DNA from: Panax quinquefolius
Lineage: Eukaryota; Streptophyta; Magnoliopsida; Apiales; Araliaceae
Reading direction: 5' to 3'
Length of the DNA: 64,000 bases
NCBI GenBank assembly: GCA_020205615.1
Contig: CM035165.1
Span: 30,663,544 to 30,727,543 of the forward strand
In this document: positions 36,331 through 48,960 of the stretch, piece by piece
How the letters are laid out: each line of letters begins with the position of its first letter
Position numbering within the stretch: position 1 is the stretch's first letter
The notes under the pieces: model-generated
What the model was told of the DNA's origin: nothing
The model's database searches: none
The model's input: only the letters and a program-made list of their open reading frames with translations
Program-made: the position numbers and the translations under genes

Positions 36331-37734
36331 TTAAGACCCGAATTTTATGAAATAAAAGTATTCAATTTTCTATTCGTAATTGGTTAAATTGATAAAAGTT
36401 AAAGTTAAGGGTGATATATAAAATTTTTTTTCAAAATAAGCGAGGGGTATAAAGTATTCATTATTTGTCGGGGAATATTCGTTTGGTCGTGGAATATTCT
36501 TTACGTAGGGAATATTAAATGCGACAGCTTGCGATATATGTGTGGGCCCCATGTGAAGCGATTGGATGAAGAAAGCGACAAATATAAGTTGGTTAAAAAT
36601 AACTTGGCGTAGTTATTCTGAATTAAGGGCATTGGAAATACATTGGTTAAAATCTGATGTCTGGCGTGGTCTTTGCTGTAGCTACGGTATTGCACAATAT
36701 TGTTGAATTATTGATCCTTACGTGAAGAAGGCACTACTCAATAATTTTCCACGATAATTCTTATTCGATATTTTATTTTATTGATTCGATAATTCTTTGC
36801 GTTGATATTTTATATTATTGTTGTTCGATAATTGTCTTTTGCATTATCTCCATTATCGGATCGATAATTCATATTATTTGAATAATATTATTAGATAGCA
36901 TTATTGGCAATGTCTAGAAAGTTACATCGAGGAGAGGTTTGGTCACCTAATTGCGGCGCCCGATGAGGAGAAATCCTTATCGGAAGCCCCTCTTTTCTGG
37001 AGCGGCTTTTGGTTGTCATAAATGTGATTACGTAATATTATTTGTGAATAATTAATTATTGATTCATGATAAGAAAATATTTATTTGATGTGGATATAAA
37101 TGATGGATTTATTTATGTGGTTATAAGTGAAGGAATTAATGATGAGGTGTTTTATCGGTATTTGTCGAAATGGAGAACAAAATATGGGATTTTCGGAAAA
37201 ATTAGTTTATTACTTGATTTTGTAAAATCCATAACTCTTTAATGTATAATGAGTTAAGAGATGAGCCATATATCAAAAGAAAGCCCTAAGTAAGCTAGCT
37301 GTAGAAATTTGAATCACCCAAAAATTCTTTGTAGATATTTCGTGGTGAAATTTTGAATGAAAGCTGGTCCAGAAGGACTAATAGTCAGAAAAATCGGTGT
37401 TCTTGACTATATTGCGTGAGTTATAAATTTTGATCAAACCGTTGGATCGTTGTAATTTTGGATATGTTATACATACATAAGTTGAGTATATGTCCACAAA
37501 TTTTGAGCCGTTAAAAATGAGCGAATGATTTGTTATGAATTTTAAGAGGTGGTGATTAGGAAATTAGGTTTATAATTGATTTTGGTGGAAAATTCTAGAA
37601 TTGAGTGGGCCCCACTTGTGGTTGGTGAAGAAATGTGCTGAATTTTATTTCAAATGTGGTGGGTGGGAATAGTAGCGAGGTAAAGCCATCGGGGTTGCGA
37701 GTTAAATGCCTTGGCGGCGTCTGCTAACATTTTC

Positions 37735-37743
37735 TATAAATAG
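37735..37743 (+). promoter_or_regulatory. TATA box, LTR C copy 3
   Basis: TATAAATAG, same context as copies 1 and 2. Confidence 0.65.
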
Positions 37744-38362
37744 AGGCTAAGTTAGAATTGAAAATCACACGAAACAAAGTTTTCTCTCTTTCTCTCTCTA
37801 GATTATTGAGTGTAATTTGTGAGTATTTAGATACTTGGTGAGTTGATATTCATCGGTGCAAGTTTCCTTTGTCATATATCAGATATCTGTCGGAAGTCTT
37901 TTGCTCTTTTGAGGTAAGGGAGGGATAGTAAGGGATATTATTTTTTTTTGTAATGATATTATTTCTTGATATCATTATCTTTGAAATATTGATCTGAAGT
38001 TTTATCAAATTTGGAACTTTTTCATGTCGGGGTTACTATTCATGAGTTCTTATTCACGATTCTTATTCATGAGTTCTTATTCACGATTCTTATTCACGAG
38101 TCTTATTAATGAAGCGTGAAAATGTTTTTTGTGGAATTTCTATCTTTTGGTGTATGGAGATTACTATTCACGTATCTGGCCTTTATTCACGTATCTGACA
38201 CTATTCACGAATCTGGCATTATTCATAGAAAATGAAAATTTTTCTTTTAAATCTAAAATATCTAATACGGATCTAGCTTTGATTGTATCCATGTTTTGAT
38301 CATTCTTGAATTTTACACCACTATGATTATTTTTGAGGTATTTTTGGGCGTGGATAAAACCA

Positions 38363-38765
38363 ATGCAAAGATGAATGATTTACGAAGAATATCTTTGGCT
38401 GAATGTGCAAAGATGAATGGTGTTTAAATGAACATGAATATGATTGTTGATGAATATCTTTAGCTGATGGTGCAAAGATGAATTATTGATGAATATCTTT
38501 TGCTCGTAGTCTGAAGATGACTTGTTGATGAATATCTTTAGCTTTGTAGTCAAAGATGAATTATTGATGAATATCTTTTGCTCGTAATGCAAAGATGACT
38601 TTGTTGTTGAATATCTTTTGCTTTGTAGTGCAAAGATGAATTATTGATGAATATCTTTGGCTTGTAATCTGAAGATGACCCGTTGTTGAATATCTTTGCT
38701 TTGTAGTGTAAAGATGAGCTGTTGATGAATATCTTTGGGCCGTGGTGCGAAGATGAATTTATTAG
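38363..38765 (+). repeat. Tandem hairpin array, copy 3
   Basis: About ten ATCTTTG / CAAAGAT units, matching copies 1 and 2 in order and spacing. Long reverse-strand frames across it (for example 38550-39023) come from the repeat period and are not genes. Confidence 0.75.
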
Positions 38766-39715
38766 TATGATTATGAGCGAGGGCGTGATTTGGTATAACC
38801 ATGATCTTTGATGTTTTGGGTAAAGACAAGTGATGAAAATTATCTTTGTCTTGGATGAGGAAAGGAATTTAGAACTACAATTACGATTATGAGTTATACT
38901 GGCGTGATTGTGGGCGAGGAATTGTTGATTGATGTTACGAGGATAAAACATTGTTGGTGGATTTTTAACATGGAGAAGATAATAGACTTTATAGTCTATT
39001 TGACTCTTTAATGGATTGCTCATTTCATTTATGACTATGGTTGAAAAGTTTTATCATCTACCATATGTTCTAAATCTACGATTTATTCTTGATGAAGACT
39101 ATTGATAATTTATTTATCTTTAGTCGTAATATTCTTCTTGAGCTAGTTGTGCTCACCCTTTTGTTTCACAATTCCTTTCGGGTAATAAAAGTGTATTTGG
39201 GTGAGTCGGCGGGGATAGCGAGGAATAGAGTGGTGGTCTATAGATGTTGAGGGTGAGGTGAATTTAACTTGGAATGGTGTTTTGTCACTATCATCTACAA
39301 GATGTCTAATGACATCTGACCTCGTGTTATCATAAGACGTGGTTGTGCTCATCCACTTCTTTGAGTATATTTACAAAGCACTACTATATAATCTTGGTGT
39401 TTGTTTGGAGTATAATACCCGATTAGAGGCGGTGGAGATAATGATATGTCGAGAAGACTCACCATTGGGAAGAATATGATAGTAATCTTCTCGTTTTTCT
39501 TTGGGGTTTATTGGGTTAACGAGGATAATTACGTGGCCATATGATATCTACCATAACCTAAAAGCATGGCCTCCCGTATACGAAGGTTTCCTTGAGCACT
39601 TCCCAAAGTTTCTAATTTCTAAAAGCAGGTTTTTATTTGTACCTTTATGTAAGGTGTCATGGTGGCGTGTTATCGAGTTGGTGTCGAGTTACATTTGGTA
39701 TATATTGGTATCGAA

Positions 39716-41640
39716 ATGCGTCCACAGAGTCTTTAATTCTATCTCCATCCTTTGCAAGTCACACAAAATGGGCCTGCGTTGACAATATCGCTTTTGTACT
39801 TGCATATGATTTCTACTCAATAAATCGGCTACTACGTTTGCTTTTCGGGATGGTATTGGATGGTATGATCATAATCTTTCATGAGTTCAAGCCAGCGTCG
39901 TTGTCGCGTGTTGAGTTCCTTTTGAGTGAAGAAATATTTGAGGCTTTTATGATCAGTAAAGATCTCCACTTTCTCCCCATCTGAGTAATGCCTCCAAATT
40001 TTAAGTCTGCAAAGAAACATGTTTACTGACTCTAGATCATGAGTAGGATAATTCCTCTCATATTCTTTGAGTTGTCATGAGGCATAAACTATTACTTTTC
40101 CATGTTGCATGAGAACACATCCCAACCCTTTGCTAGAAGCATCTTTGTAGATGACAAATCCCTCAAGGCAGGATGGTATTGTCGAGCAGGTCTTTGAAAT
40201 AAGTCTCCTCTTGAGTTCTTGAAAACTCTTCTCACATTCTTCGCTCCAATAGAACTTTGTATCTTCCGAGTCGGTGAGTCGATGGAATAGCGATTAGAAA
40301 ATCCTTCCACGAATCTCCGATAATAACCATTAAGCGAGAAAGCTACGTACTTGGTCCTTGATTTAGGTTGTTCCCGGCTTTGAATAGCTTGATCTTTCTT
40401 TGGGTCAACGGATATTCCATGACTTGATACCCGTGCCCAAGGAATGCTACTTCTTGACGAACTCGCATTTCTTTGACTTGGCATAAAGCTTATATTCACG
40501 AAGCTTTTGGAGTATCGACCCTCAAGTGTTTGCTCATGATCTTCGCGGCTTTTGGAATAAATAAGGATGTCATCAATAAAGGCGACCACAAAGTGATCTA
40601 AATATTCCTTGAATACTCGGTTCATCATATCCGTGAAGGCGGCGGGGCATTAGTCGATCAAAGGACATGACTAGGAATTCATAATGCCGTCTGCAGGAGT
40701 TAAAGCCGTCTTTGGAATGTCGGTTCTAATCTTCAATTGGTGATATCCGGAGCGAAGATCGATCTTTGAAAAGAATTTGGCTCCTTACTGTTGGTCAAAG
40801 CGGGTCATCAATACGTGGCAATGGATACCTATTTTTGATGGTGACGTGATTGACTCAGATAATCAATCAAAGTCGCATACTCCCATCTTTCTTCTTCACG
40901 AATAGAGCAGGAGCACCCCGAGGAGAAGTACTAGGGCGAATAAAGCCGATGTCTAACAATTCCTGCGGTTGGGTCTTTAACTCACGAAGTTGATAGGAGC
41001 CATTCGATATGGGGCTTTGGAAATAGGTTTTGTCTAGGGTTCAAAAGTCGATACAAAATTTGATTTCACGCGCTAGGGGGTAGGCCAGAAGTTCTTGAGA
41101 ATCGTCGGAAATTTATTAACAATAGGAATATCGTTTAAAAGCGGCGTATTTTATTTAAATCGTGACATGAGCTAAGAAAGCTTGACATCCGTTTTTCAAT
41201 AAGCGAATAGCTTTATGGCTTGAGATGGCCGTGATTGATTTTAATGGTTTGGTCGTTTGAATTAGCATAATAGGTTGATTAGGAATATGAAAGCTAACAA
41301 CCTTACGAAAACAATCAATTTTTGCATGATAAGTAGTTAACGATCAATCCCAGAATCACGTCAAATGCAAGTATTTTTAATGAAATAAGATCGACGGGTA
41401 ATGTGAAGTGCCGATTTGAACCAAACAAGACTTATAAGCGGTGGATGTAATGAAGGTTTCTCCCAGCGGAGTTTCCACGCAGATAAGTCGAAAGTCTAAT
41501 TTCTCCGAGTCGAATTTAATCGATGGCGCAAGTAGGAGAAATAAAAGAATGGGTAGAAGCCGGTATCAAATAAAGTATAGACTTCATTAGAGTTTATGAT
41601 AAGCTTACGCGTGATGACCTCATTCGGATTCCTTGCTCTT
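39716..41640 (-). pseudogene. pol of G, right fragment: RNase H, RT, protease; frameshifted
   Basis: Right to left: protease at about 41170-41600 with Asp-Thr-Gly at 41559-41567; RT from about 41010 to 40290 with the FIDD catalytic motif at 40569-40580 inside the frame 40628-40092 ([15 protein letters not shown]); RT thumb near 40300-40350; RNase H at about 39830-40140, where [20 protein letters not shown] and [18 protein letters not shown] are readable. It ends at 39716 at the linker before the integrase zinc finger, where array C begins. RT is the best preserved of its domains. With no integrase core, G could not insert unaided. Confidence 0.85.
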
Positions 41641-42813
41641 TGGGAGGTCACAACAAATGCTCTCCCTTACCACTCTCTGGTTTTGAATTTTACGGGATGG
41701 CCTTTGGTGCCTCCATCCTAGTGAATTTGTCTTGATGGCAACAAAATCGAGCTAAGTGACCTTCTCTTCCACAATTATAACATGCTTTGGAATGGCGTGG
41801 CCTTGATTTGGTGATGTGTCCTCTCCTCGCATTTGAAGCATATGATAGGTGGTCTTTCTCCTTCCTTAACAATGGGTCTTTGGTCTTTGGCGTCTTTCCA
41901 TCATTGTTGAATCTCCTTTTCTTGAAATGTCCATTCTTATTGTTTTGGTACGATTACCCAAAAGTGGTTACCATATCGGCTGTTGATTCCCTCACGCTTG
42001 TTGTCACCGCCTCGATGACTATTCTCATTTGGTATTATAATTTTCTTAAAATTTTGCTCTCTTTTAGTTGCGTTGACTCATTATCGCGCTCCACTAAGCG
42101 AGCCTATTTACAACATCGAATACAAACACGGTTTATGAGAAATAAGATGTTGGCGTATCTCGACTTCAAACCTCTTAAAAACATTAGCGCCATTCTCTCT
42201 TCATTATCCACCAAGTGGGGAATAAATAGTGATAACTCATAAATTTTGCCTCGTATTGCGACACGGTCGTATTGTTTTGTTTCAACTTGATAAACTCCAC
42301 CTCCTTCATATGGCGAATACTTTCGAGGAAAGTATTTGTCGTTGAACGACTCTGGAACTTCTCCCAAGATATCTTGATGCAATTTGGTTGAGTACGTTTT
42401 ATCGATTCCCACCCGTAATCCGCCTCTCGCGCAACATAAAAGCGTGCAAAGGGAACCTTTTGCTCCTCGGAGCATCCCAAGACATCAAATATCTTGGTGT
42501 CTGCTTTATCCATGCTTAGCGGAAGTGGTTTTGGCTCTCCTTAAACTCCGGTGGTCGGCTCCTTAAATTGTTTAGCGGTGGCCAGCCGAGAGTTTCGTGT
42601 TTCCACCTACGTTTTGGGCGAGGAGTCGCTCTCGCTTTCTTTGTTGCATAAATTGCATAAAGCCTCACGAACATTTGATCATTCATCATTTAGTCGGTGT
42701 TGTTGTTTGCATGAGGATTATCGCCTTACGATGCACATTATCTTGATTATTGATATGTGGTGAATCAGCGATCGCTGCGCTCCATTCTTATTCTCAACAT
42801 TCTCGGATGTCAT
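41641..42813 (-). pseudogene. gag of G, frameshifted
   Basis: Start ATG at 42813-42811 (MTSENVENKNGA, matching MASENVE of E). The gag domain spans about 42530-42100, in two overlapping frames, with DTKIFDVLGC, SWEKFQ and NNTTVSQYEAKF. A complete CCHC knuckle, CYNCGREGHLARFC, lies at 41782-41741. Its role would be RNA packaging. Broken by several shifts. Confidence 0.8.
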
Positions 42814-42999
42814 TTTGATCATTGCCACAAAACAAAGGTTAATTGACATGTAACAAATTATCCTTATCTACGACCGACCAATAAAATAGCACATAAACTT
42901 AGGTAGGTCATACTAGCGAAGGTATTCCCGTCTCTCCCTCTAGTACTATTCTCACATCTTAGCTTGAGGATCATATCCCTAAGCTACGATACCAAGCCC
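42814..42999 (-). other. Leader and PBS of G
   Basis: AAGCTACGATACCAAG at 42981-42996 is the reverse complement of a TTGGTATCGTAGCTT site, close to the intact PBS of E. The leader between it and gag matches those of E and F. Confidence 0.7.
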
Positions 43000-44089
43000 T
43001 GTGCGCCCCCAAAATTAGGTATACATCACCCATCTTGAGTCGCCACTTACATGGTATGAAATTTAAATCTGACTTATTAACATAAGCATAGTGTATGCAA
43101 TATCGACATAAAGCGTGAGTTTAAATACAAATATAAATCTACTAGATATATCTACAAACTCAAACAAAAGTCCTCATTCTGATTATTATCACACTATTTT
43201 CACGAATAGTGAGGACTACTAATCTTATCTTGGGACCATCACTCGTTTCCCGAGGCTCGTCCCGGCTATATTATCATTTCACGAAGAAAACGGTGAAAGA
43301 AAGGGTGAGCTCAACTAGCCCGATGAAATATTATGACTAAGATAATGCGAGAATAAATTATCAATAGTCTTCAATAATGTTAAGCGATAAAATACAATAG
43401 ACAACCGGTTTAAGCTGCGGCGGAATATCTGATCCATTAAAAGAGTCAAGTAGAAAATAAAATCTACTATCTTTTAGGTTTTAAAAGGTTTTCATCCTTT
43501 GTTATAAATTTGAGACTCGACTTTAATAAATATTCCACATCATCGAATCACCCCCCTGCTTCGGCGAGGATATTCTTTAGTATCACGACCACAATTATTC
43601 ATGCACTACGGGCGAGAATATTTGTGTATTCATTAATGGTCGTGATCGTGCCAACAAGCGTCCATCGATGCACTACTGACCCTTTGAGGATTTTTATCAC
43701 ATCATTTGTAACATTACGGTCATGATTACAAGAATAGTCTCTGGTCGTAATCATACCAAGTCCATCATATATACTTTCTGAGCCCACGAGATGACTTTCA
43801 AAAAAAAATATAAACATGAGGATGATGACAATGATATAAGAATTGATAAAACAAGTTCAAGAATTATTTTATCCGGGGAATTATTAACGTCCAAATTGTC
43901 AACATGATCTTGTTTTGTAGAGTAAAATTCAAGAATGATCGGAAGAATATTTCCATGAAAAGATCTTTGGATGAAGCGCAAATATCTCGAGGATATTCTA
44001 CTAATTTCATGGAGTATAGAAGTCAAAGTTTTAACCAATTTGGGTATAATAAAGAATGGAATAACAAAAGAAATCACCGTGCATGCGAT

Positions 44090-44480
44090 AGGCACTTGCA
44101 GACGAGTTATTCCATAGAATAATAAATAACGGAACGGTCGGTGAAATTCACACAAGCGGGATGTTCAACGAGAATAATAAAGATGGAACGGATCCGGATT
44201 GTAAAACTGCGAGATAGGATATTCAGCGAGAATAATAAAAAAGCGGAACCGGTGGGTGTAAAACACTTGAGCGAGGATGTTCAGCGGAAGAATAATAAAA
44301 GGCGGAACCGGTGTAGGTGTAAAACACACGAGCGAGGATGTTCCAGCAATGAATAATGATAAAAGAGCGGAACCCGGTCGGTGTAAAACACCATGAAGAC
44401 AGGATGTTCCAATGAGAATAATAGAAGAATGTCACCAAGTATAGGGTAAACCACTTATATACGAGTTATTCCAGCAGAAT
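44090..44480 (-). repeat. Type B ~60-bp tandem array in right LTR of G
   Basis: About six units with the GATGTTCAGCGAGAATAATAA core on the plus strand. The single-copy promoter block follows it. Confidence 0.7.
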
Positions 44481-44671
44481 AATAAGCGATGGAATAACAA
44501 CAGTTCTCTTCATGAATAAGAAAGAATAACACCCACTTACATTTGGTAGGAGATTGAATCTTTTGCTGCGGTGTAGTAACAAAATACTCTTCTTCTTTCT
44601 CTCTTATTCTCTCTATACTTTCTCTCTCTATAGCTTGAATGAATTCGTGAAAATAATGAAGCCCTAGGCCT

Positions 44672-44680
44672 CTATTTATA
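44672..44680 (-). promoter_or_regulatory. TATA box, right LTR of G
   Basis: CTATTTATA on the plus strand; in the left LTR the equivalent reads CTGTTTATA near 26777. Confidence 0.65.
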
Positions 44681-45613
44681 GAAGATTTCTAGCTTTTTGT
44701 CGATAATGAAAAAATGAAAAGCAGCTTGATTTGGTTTGGCCTTTGTAATGTGAAGCGACAAGTGGTTCGGCCTTTTGTAATGTGAAGCGACAAGTGGTTC
44801 GACGTCGGTAAAGGTAATTACTATTAACGAAGGTAAATACTATTGTGAAGGTAAATACTATTCACAAGGGTAATTACTTATTGGCGAAGGTAAATACTAT
44901 TCACAAGGATAATTACTATTGATGAAGGTAAATACTATTCACAAAGGTAATTACTATTATTGAAGGTAAATCTTATTGATGAAGAGACTCTTAGATGATA
45001 ATTATATGGCCCCCATAAAATAATCAAACTTACCGAAACAAATCATAACACATATTTAATCTTTCAATAATTATTAATCATTTATAACTTGTCGTCTCAA
45101 TTATTGATTTAATCTATAACATATTATACGGATGATCTTTGTGACAATAATTGAATCAATAATATAAGAGATATGATGTTTGATGAATTATTGTAGCAAT
45201 AATTGAGCATAAGGCGAGTGACTTCTCACGTAAGCATCGATAATCAATCTACAAGTGTGCTCTTATCTGACCACAGCGTATTCTTACTTTTACCCGGGTA
45301 GTTCAGCGGTTTTAACGTAACACCTCGTAGTTATTTTTATAAAAAATATTTTTATAGTTTTCTCGATCAAATAATGTTGTAGAGTCCACCATAGTATTGA
45401 AAATAATATTTAATGATTGAGCCGTTGTATCGAATATTCCACTAACAAAAAGAATATTATTGACCAAACGAATATTTTATAACAACTTGCATACTTTGCA
45501 AAATTTATAAATATTACCCACAACTATAACATTATATCAAATTTATTCCATAATATTCAAAAATAATATTTATAGAAAATTCATCTTCATTTTATAAAAA
45601 GCTGGGTCTTACA

Positions 45614-47570
45614 AAAGCCCCCTCTTTACAGGAGAGGGAAGCTGCACGGTTGTCGATATTGTGATTCTGTAATATTATTTGTGAATAATTAATTATTGAT
45701 TCATATGATGAGGAAAATATTGATTTTATGTGGATATAGATGGAGAAAATTTTAATGTGACAATAGTTGAAAATTGAAATTTTATCTTTTTACGATAAAA
45801 TAATTCATTTAAATATATTATTATATTTTAATAATATAATAATGGTGATATTTTTACAACGAATGTGGGATATATGAGTATCTGAGGAGGAAGAGTATTT
45901 TTGTTACAATAAATGTTTAAAACATGTTAAACATCTTTGGTGGACCCCATTTATTATTTGAAAATTGATTATAGCTTGTAAAATCGCCTGGTTTGTGGAT
46001 TTTGGTTAATTTACATTTGGAATTTGGAAAAACTTTCTTACGTAAAGTTGTAGAGAATTGAATTTCCTATAAAAAAGCGAGATTGAATTTTACGATAAAA
46101 GGGCTATTTATTATGAATTATTGAAGTTTGAAGCTCAAAATAATTAATTTTGGAAGTTTAAAATATTTTAAATTGGAAAAACGTTTTTTTATTACTTTTT
46201 CTAGAAGGTGAGCATGTGGGAAATGCTAGGAGTGAATTCTAAGAGGCGTAGGAAATTTTATTATAAATAATAATATTATATTAAATTTTCGCTTTGGTGT
46301 TCTAAGCATTTTTCTATAAATAGGGTGTTTAGGTTAGAATTGAAAATCATACGAAATTGAAGTTTTCTCTCTATATTATCGAGCGTATTCTTGTGAGTAT
46401 TTTGAGTATACTTTGAGTATTTCTATACTGGTGCAAGTTCAAGTTATAGTCGATATCCAGGTGTTTCAACTAAATCTTGTCTTTGTGAGGTAAGGGATAT
46501 TATTTTTTTCAGTAATGATATTATTTCTTCAATATCATTATCTTTGAAATATTGATCTGAAGTTTTTATCAAATTTGGAACTTTTGGTGTGTGAGTTTAT
46601 TATTCACGATATTCGACATAATTATTCACGAATACTGCAACCTTATTCATGAAAATGAAAATTTTCCCTTTTCGTCTAAAATATCTATTGTGGATACTAG
46701 CTTTGATTGTATCCATGTTTTGATCATTCTTGAATTTTACACCACTATGATTATTTTTGAGGTATTTTTGGACATGGATAAAACAAAATACGAATCCTTA
46801 ATCCTTAATCCTTGTCATTTTGTTTAACTGGATTCGTTTCTTTAAAAATATTTTTCATCATCCTCAGTCTTAAATGATGATATTATGGAATATCTTTGGC
46901 CTGTAGTGCAAAGATGAATGATTTCTGAAGAATATCTTTGGCTTGTAGTGCAAAGATGAACAGGTGTTTAGATGAACATGACCAATGATGAATATCTTTG
47001 GCTGTAGTGCAAAGATGAATATTTGATTCGGATATATATTGATTGATGTGTTGGGGATAAAAGATGAGCGATGAACTTTTAAATTCATACATAGAAGATA
47101 GTAGTTTGCATTCTCTACTTAACTCTTCTAATGAATTATTATTTCCGCTGCGAATATTGATTTAAAATTTGTTGTCTATTGTATTCTATTAGATTTTTCC
47201 CTGTTGAAGACTAATGATAATTTGTTGTATATTATCTTAGTCATAATATTCTTTCTTGGGCTAGTTGAGCTCACCCTTTTCCTTTTTGGTTCCATTTTTC
47301 TTCTCGGGAGAGGCGAAAATATAGCGAAAATGCAGTCGAGGGGTATGGAATGAAGGTTCTAGAGAGAGTTGTTTAGTAGTCCTCACCATTTTTGTAAAAT
47401 AATGTATCAATAAATGTGATGAGGATTTATTTGAGTATAGATATTGTCTAGAAGATAATATTTGTATTCAAACTCACGATTTCTTGTTGTAATAATAAAG
47501 TTGTAGTTGTTTACATGCCATGTATTGACAACTCAAAATGGGTGATGTATACCTATTTTGGGGCGTCACA
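45614..47570 (+). repeat. 5' LTR of A2, type A, first ~640 bp missing
   Basis: Begins AAAGCCCCCTCTTT, matching about 52973 in the 3' LTR, and ends GGGGCGTCACA. TATAAATAG is at 46315-46323, three hairpin units at about 46885-47020, and the GAGCTC block near 47268. Confidence 0.85.
46315..46323 (+). promoter_or_regulatory. TATA box of A2 5' LTR
   Basis: TATAAATAG in the usual place. Confidence 0.65.
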
Positions 47571-47586
47571 GTTAGTATCGAGCTTA
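47571..47586 (+). other. Primer-binding site of A2
   Basis: GTTAGTATCGAGCTTA, identical to that of A1. Confidence 0.75.
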
Positions 47587-47753
47587 GGATATGATCTCTG
47601 GCGGAGATGGGGAATAGAACTAGGAGGAGAGGCGAGTAAATCCTTCGCTAGTGTGTCCTACCTAAGCTTATTTGTTAGTTAGTCGATATATAGGGATATT
47701 ATGTGATATATTGATTTCCTTAATTAACCCTTGTTTTATGGCGGTATTTGAGA

Positions 47754-48960
47754 ATGTCATTTGAGAATATTATGATGGAAATGAGGCCGTGGAGCGCTTT
47801 GTACTCACCAACGAGGAGAAGCGTCTAACAGTGTTGGCAATGTTCCTCCTGTGAACAACACCTTTGAGCGAGATGATGAGCGAGGGGATGTTTAGAAGCT
47901 TTTTGCAGTTCATTCAAAATCGGGACGAGGAGACTCGTGTTCAAAATCTGAGGAGGAAATGATAGCAATTCACGGGTTGTCACAACCAAGCGATTCAAAA
48001 AGTTGGGACCACGAATTTAAGGAAAGCGGATCCGATCATGGCGGAAACATGGGTCAAGCAAATTACCAAGATATTCGATGTCTTGGGATGCACGGAGAAC
48101 GAAGGTTCCATTCGCCACCTTTATGTTTACGTGGCGAAGCGGACTCTTGGTGGGAGTCGTGAAGCGTACCCATCCGGCCGCTTTTCAAGATGTCTTGGGA
48201 GACGTTTTGAAACTATTTAATGACAAATACTTTCACGAAAGTGTTCATCATATGAAGGAAGTGGAGTTCATCGATTAGAACAAAACAACATGGCGGTGTC
48301 TCGATGACGAGGCAAAGTTTGCAGAGTTATCAGTTTGCACCTCATTTGGTGGAGAATGAGGAAGCGTATGACGCGGATGTTTACGAGAGGTTTGAAACCC
48401 TAAGATATGACAATATCTCATTTCTCATAAATTTTCTCTCTATTCAGGATGTAGTTATGAGGGCTCAATTATTAGAGGCGAGATAACGAGTATGTTCAAT
48501 AGAGGACCATAACCAAGATCGTACGGAGATAGCGGTCAGCGAGAATAATGATAACCGGCGGAGAAAAGCAGACGGACAAAAATGGTAACCACTTTGGTGG
48601 TAATCATAGCCATGAAAATAGAAGAAGCGAGTCGGGAGGAGATTTTAAAAAGAGGAGATTTAACAACCACCATGTGAAGGCAGCAGTCTTGGCAAAGAAT
48701 CGGTTCTAAGGAGGAGAAACGACCACCGGTCGTATATGCTATAAATGTGGAAAAGAGGGACATATCGGTCAAGCGCCCGCCCACAACATTCAAGGTATGC
48801 TATAATTGTGGAAAGGAAGGACATATCGCCTCGAGATTGTTCGGTAGCAAAAACCTAGTTCAGTGAGGACGGTGACGGTGACTCAAAAGATATCCCCGAA
48901 AAGTCAAAGTCAGCAGTTCTGGAAGGCGTTTGTTGTATTTGGTCATAATCGAGGAACCCA
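47754..48960 (+). pseudogene. gag of A2, frameshifted
   Basis: ATG at 47754 (MSFENI, compare MASENV). The gag domain is spread over three frames between 47959 and 48486: KQITKIFDVLGC near 48053-48091, FQDVLGDVLKLFNDKYF near 48183-48235, MKEVEFI near 48255 and QFAPHLVENEE at 48325-48365. Zinc knuckles lie at about 48736-48840; the second reads CYNCGKEGHIA before a shift. It would package element RNA. Not expressible as written. Confidence 0.8.

Larger units (their letters stand above)
28641..39715 (+). mobile_element. Element C: tandem array LTR-interior-LTR-interior-LTR, coding-free
   Basis: Three near-identical LTRs of about 3.5 kb (the third cut at 3.39 kb) alternate with two interiors of 321 and 327 bp. 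The repeat period is about 3.84 kb. Each interior has a PBS and a polypurine tract, so each LTR-interior-LTR unit is laid out as a retrotransposon, but no gag or pol domain remains. The left end lacks about three bases of TGT. The right end stops inside U5, about 435 bases... more exactly where the other two copies read GGTATCGAACTCAC, some 140-150 bases before the LTR end. The array sits in the integrase of G and is the innermost, hence youngest, insertion. Such arrays usually arise by unequal recombination between LTRs. Confidence 0.85.
36331..39715 (+). repeat. LTR C copy 3, 3' end cut off
   Basis: Starts TTAAGACCCG (TGTAAGACCCG changed). TATA is at 37735-37743, the 14-bp repeats at about 38030-38235, the hairpin array at 38363-38765 and the C-specific U5 segment at about 39245-39710. 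It breaks after GGTATCGAA, losing the last 140-150 bases, and passes into reverse-strand pol of G. Confidence 0.85.
43000..45613 (-). repeat. 5' LTR of G, type B (~2.61 kb), complete
   Basis: Left edge TGTGCGCCCCC (LTR end), right edge GGGTCTTACA (LTR start TGTAAGACCC). TATA is at 44672-44680, the ~60-bp array at 44090-44480, the ~18-bp array at 44805-44985 and the GAGCTC block near 43306. The right edge meets AAAGCCCCCTCTTT of a forward type A LTR directly. Confidence 0.9.

Noticed and set aside
28641..39715. Three separate solo LTRs
   Set aside because: Each spacer has a PBS on its left and a polypurine tract on its right, and the copies are in phase, which fits a tandem array and not independent insertions.
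39501..39782. 93-residue frame (MGFIGLTRIITW...) as a host gene
   Set aside because: It lies in the C-specific U5 segment, runs into the LTR break and then into antisense pol. No domain is recognised, so it is treated only as a possible capture.
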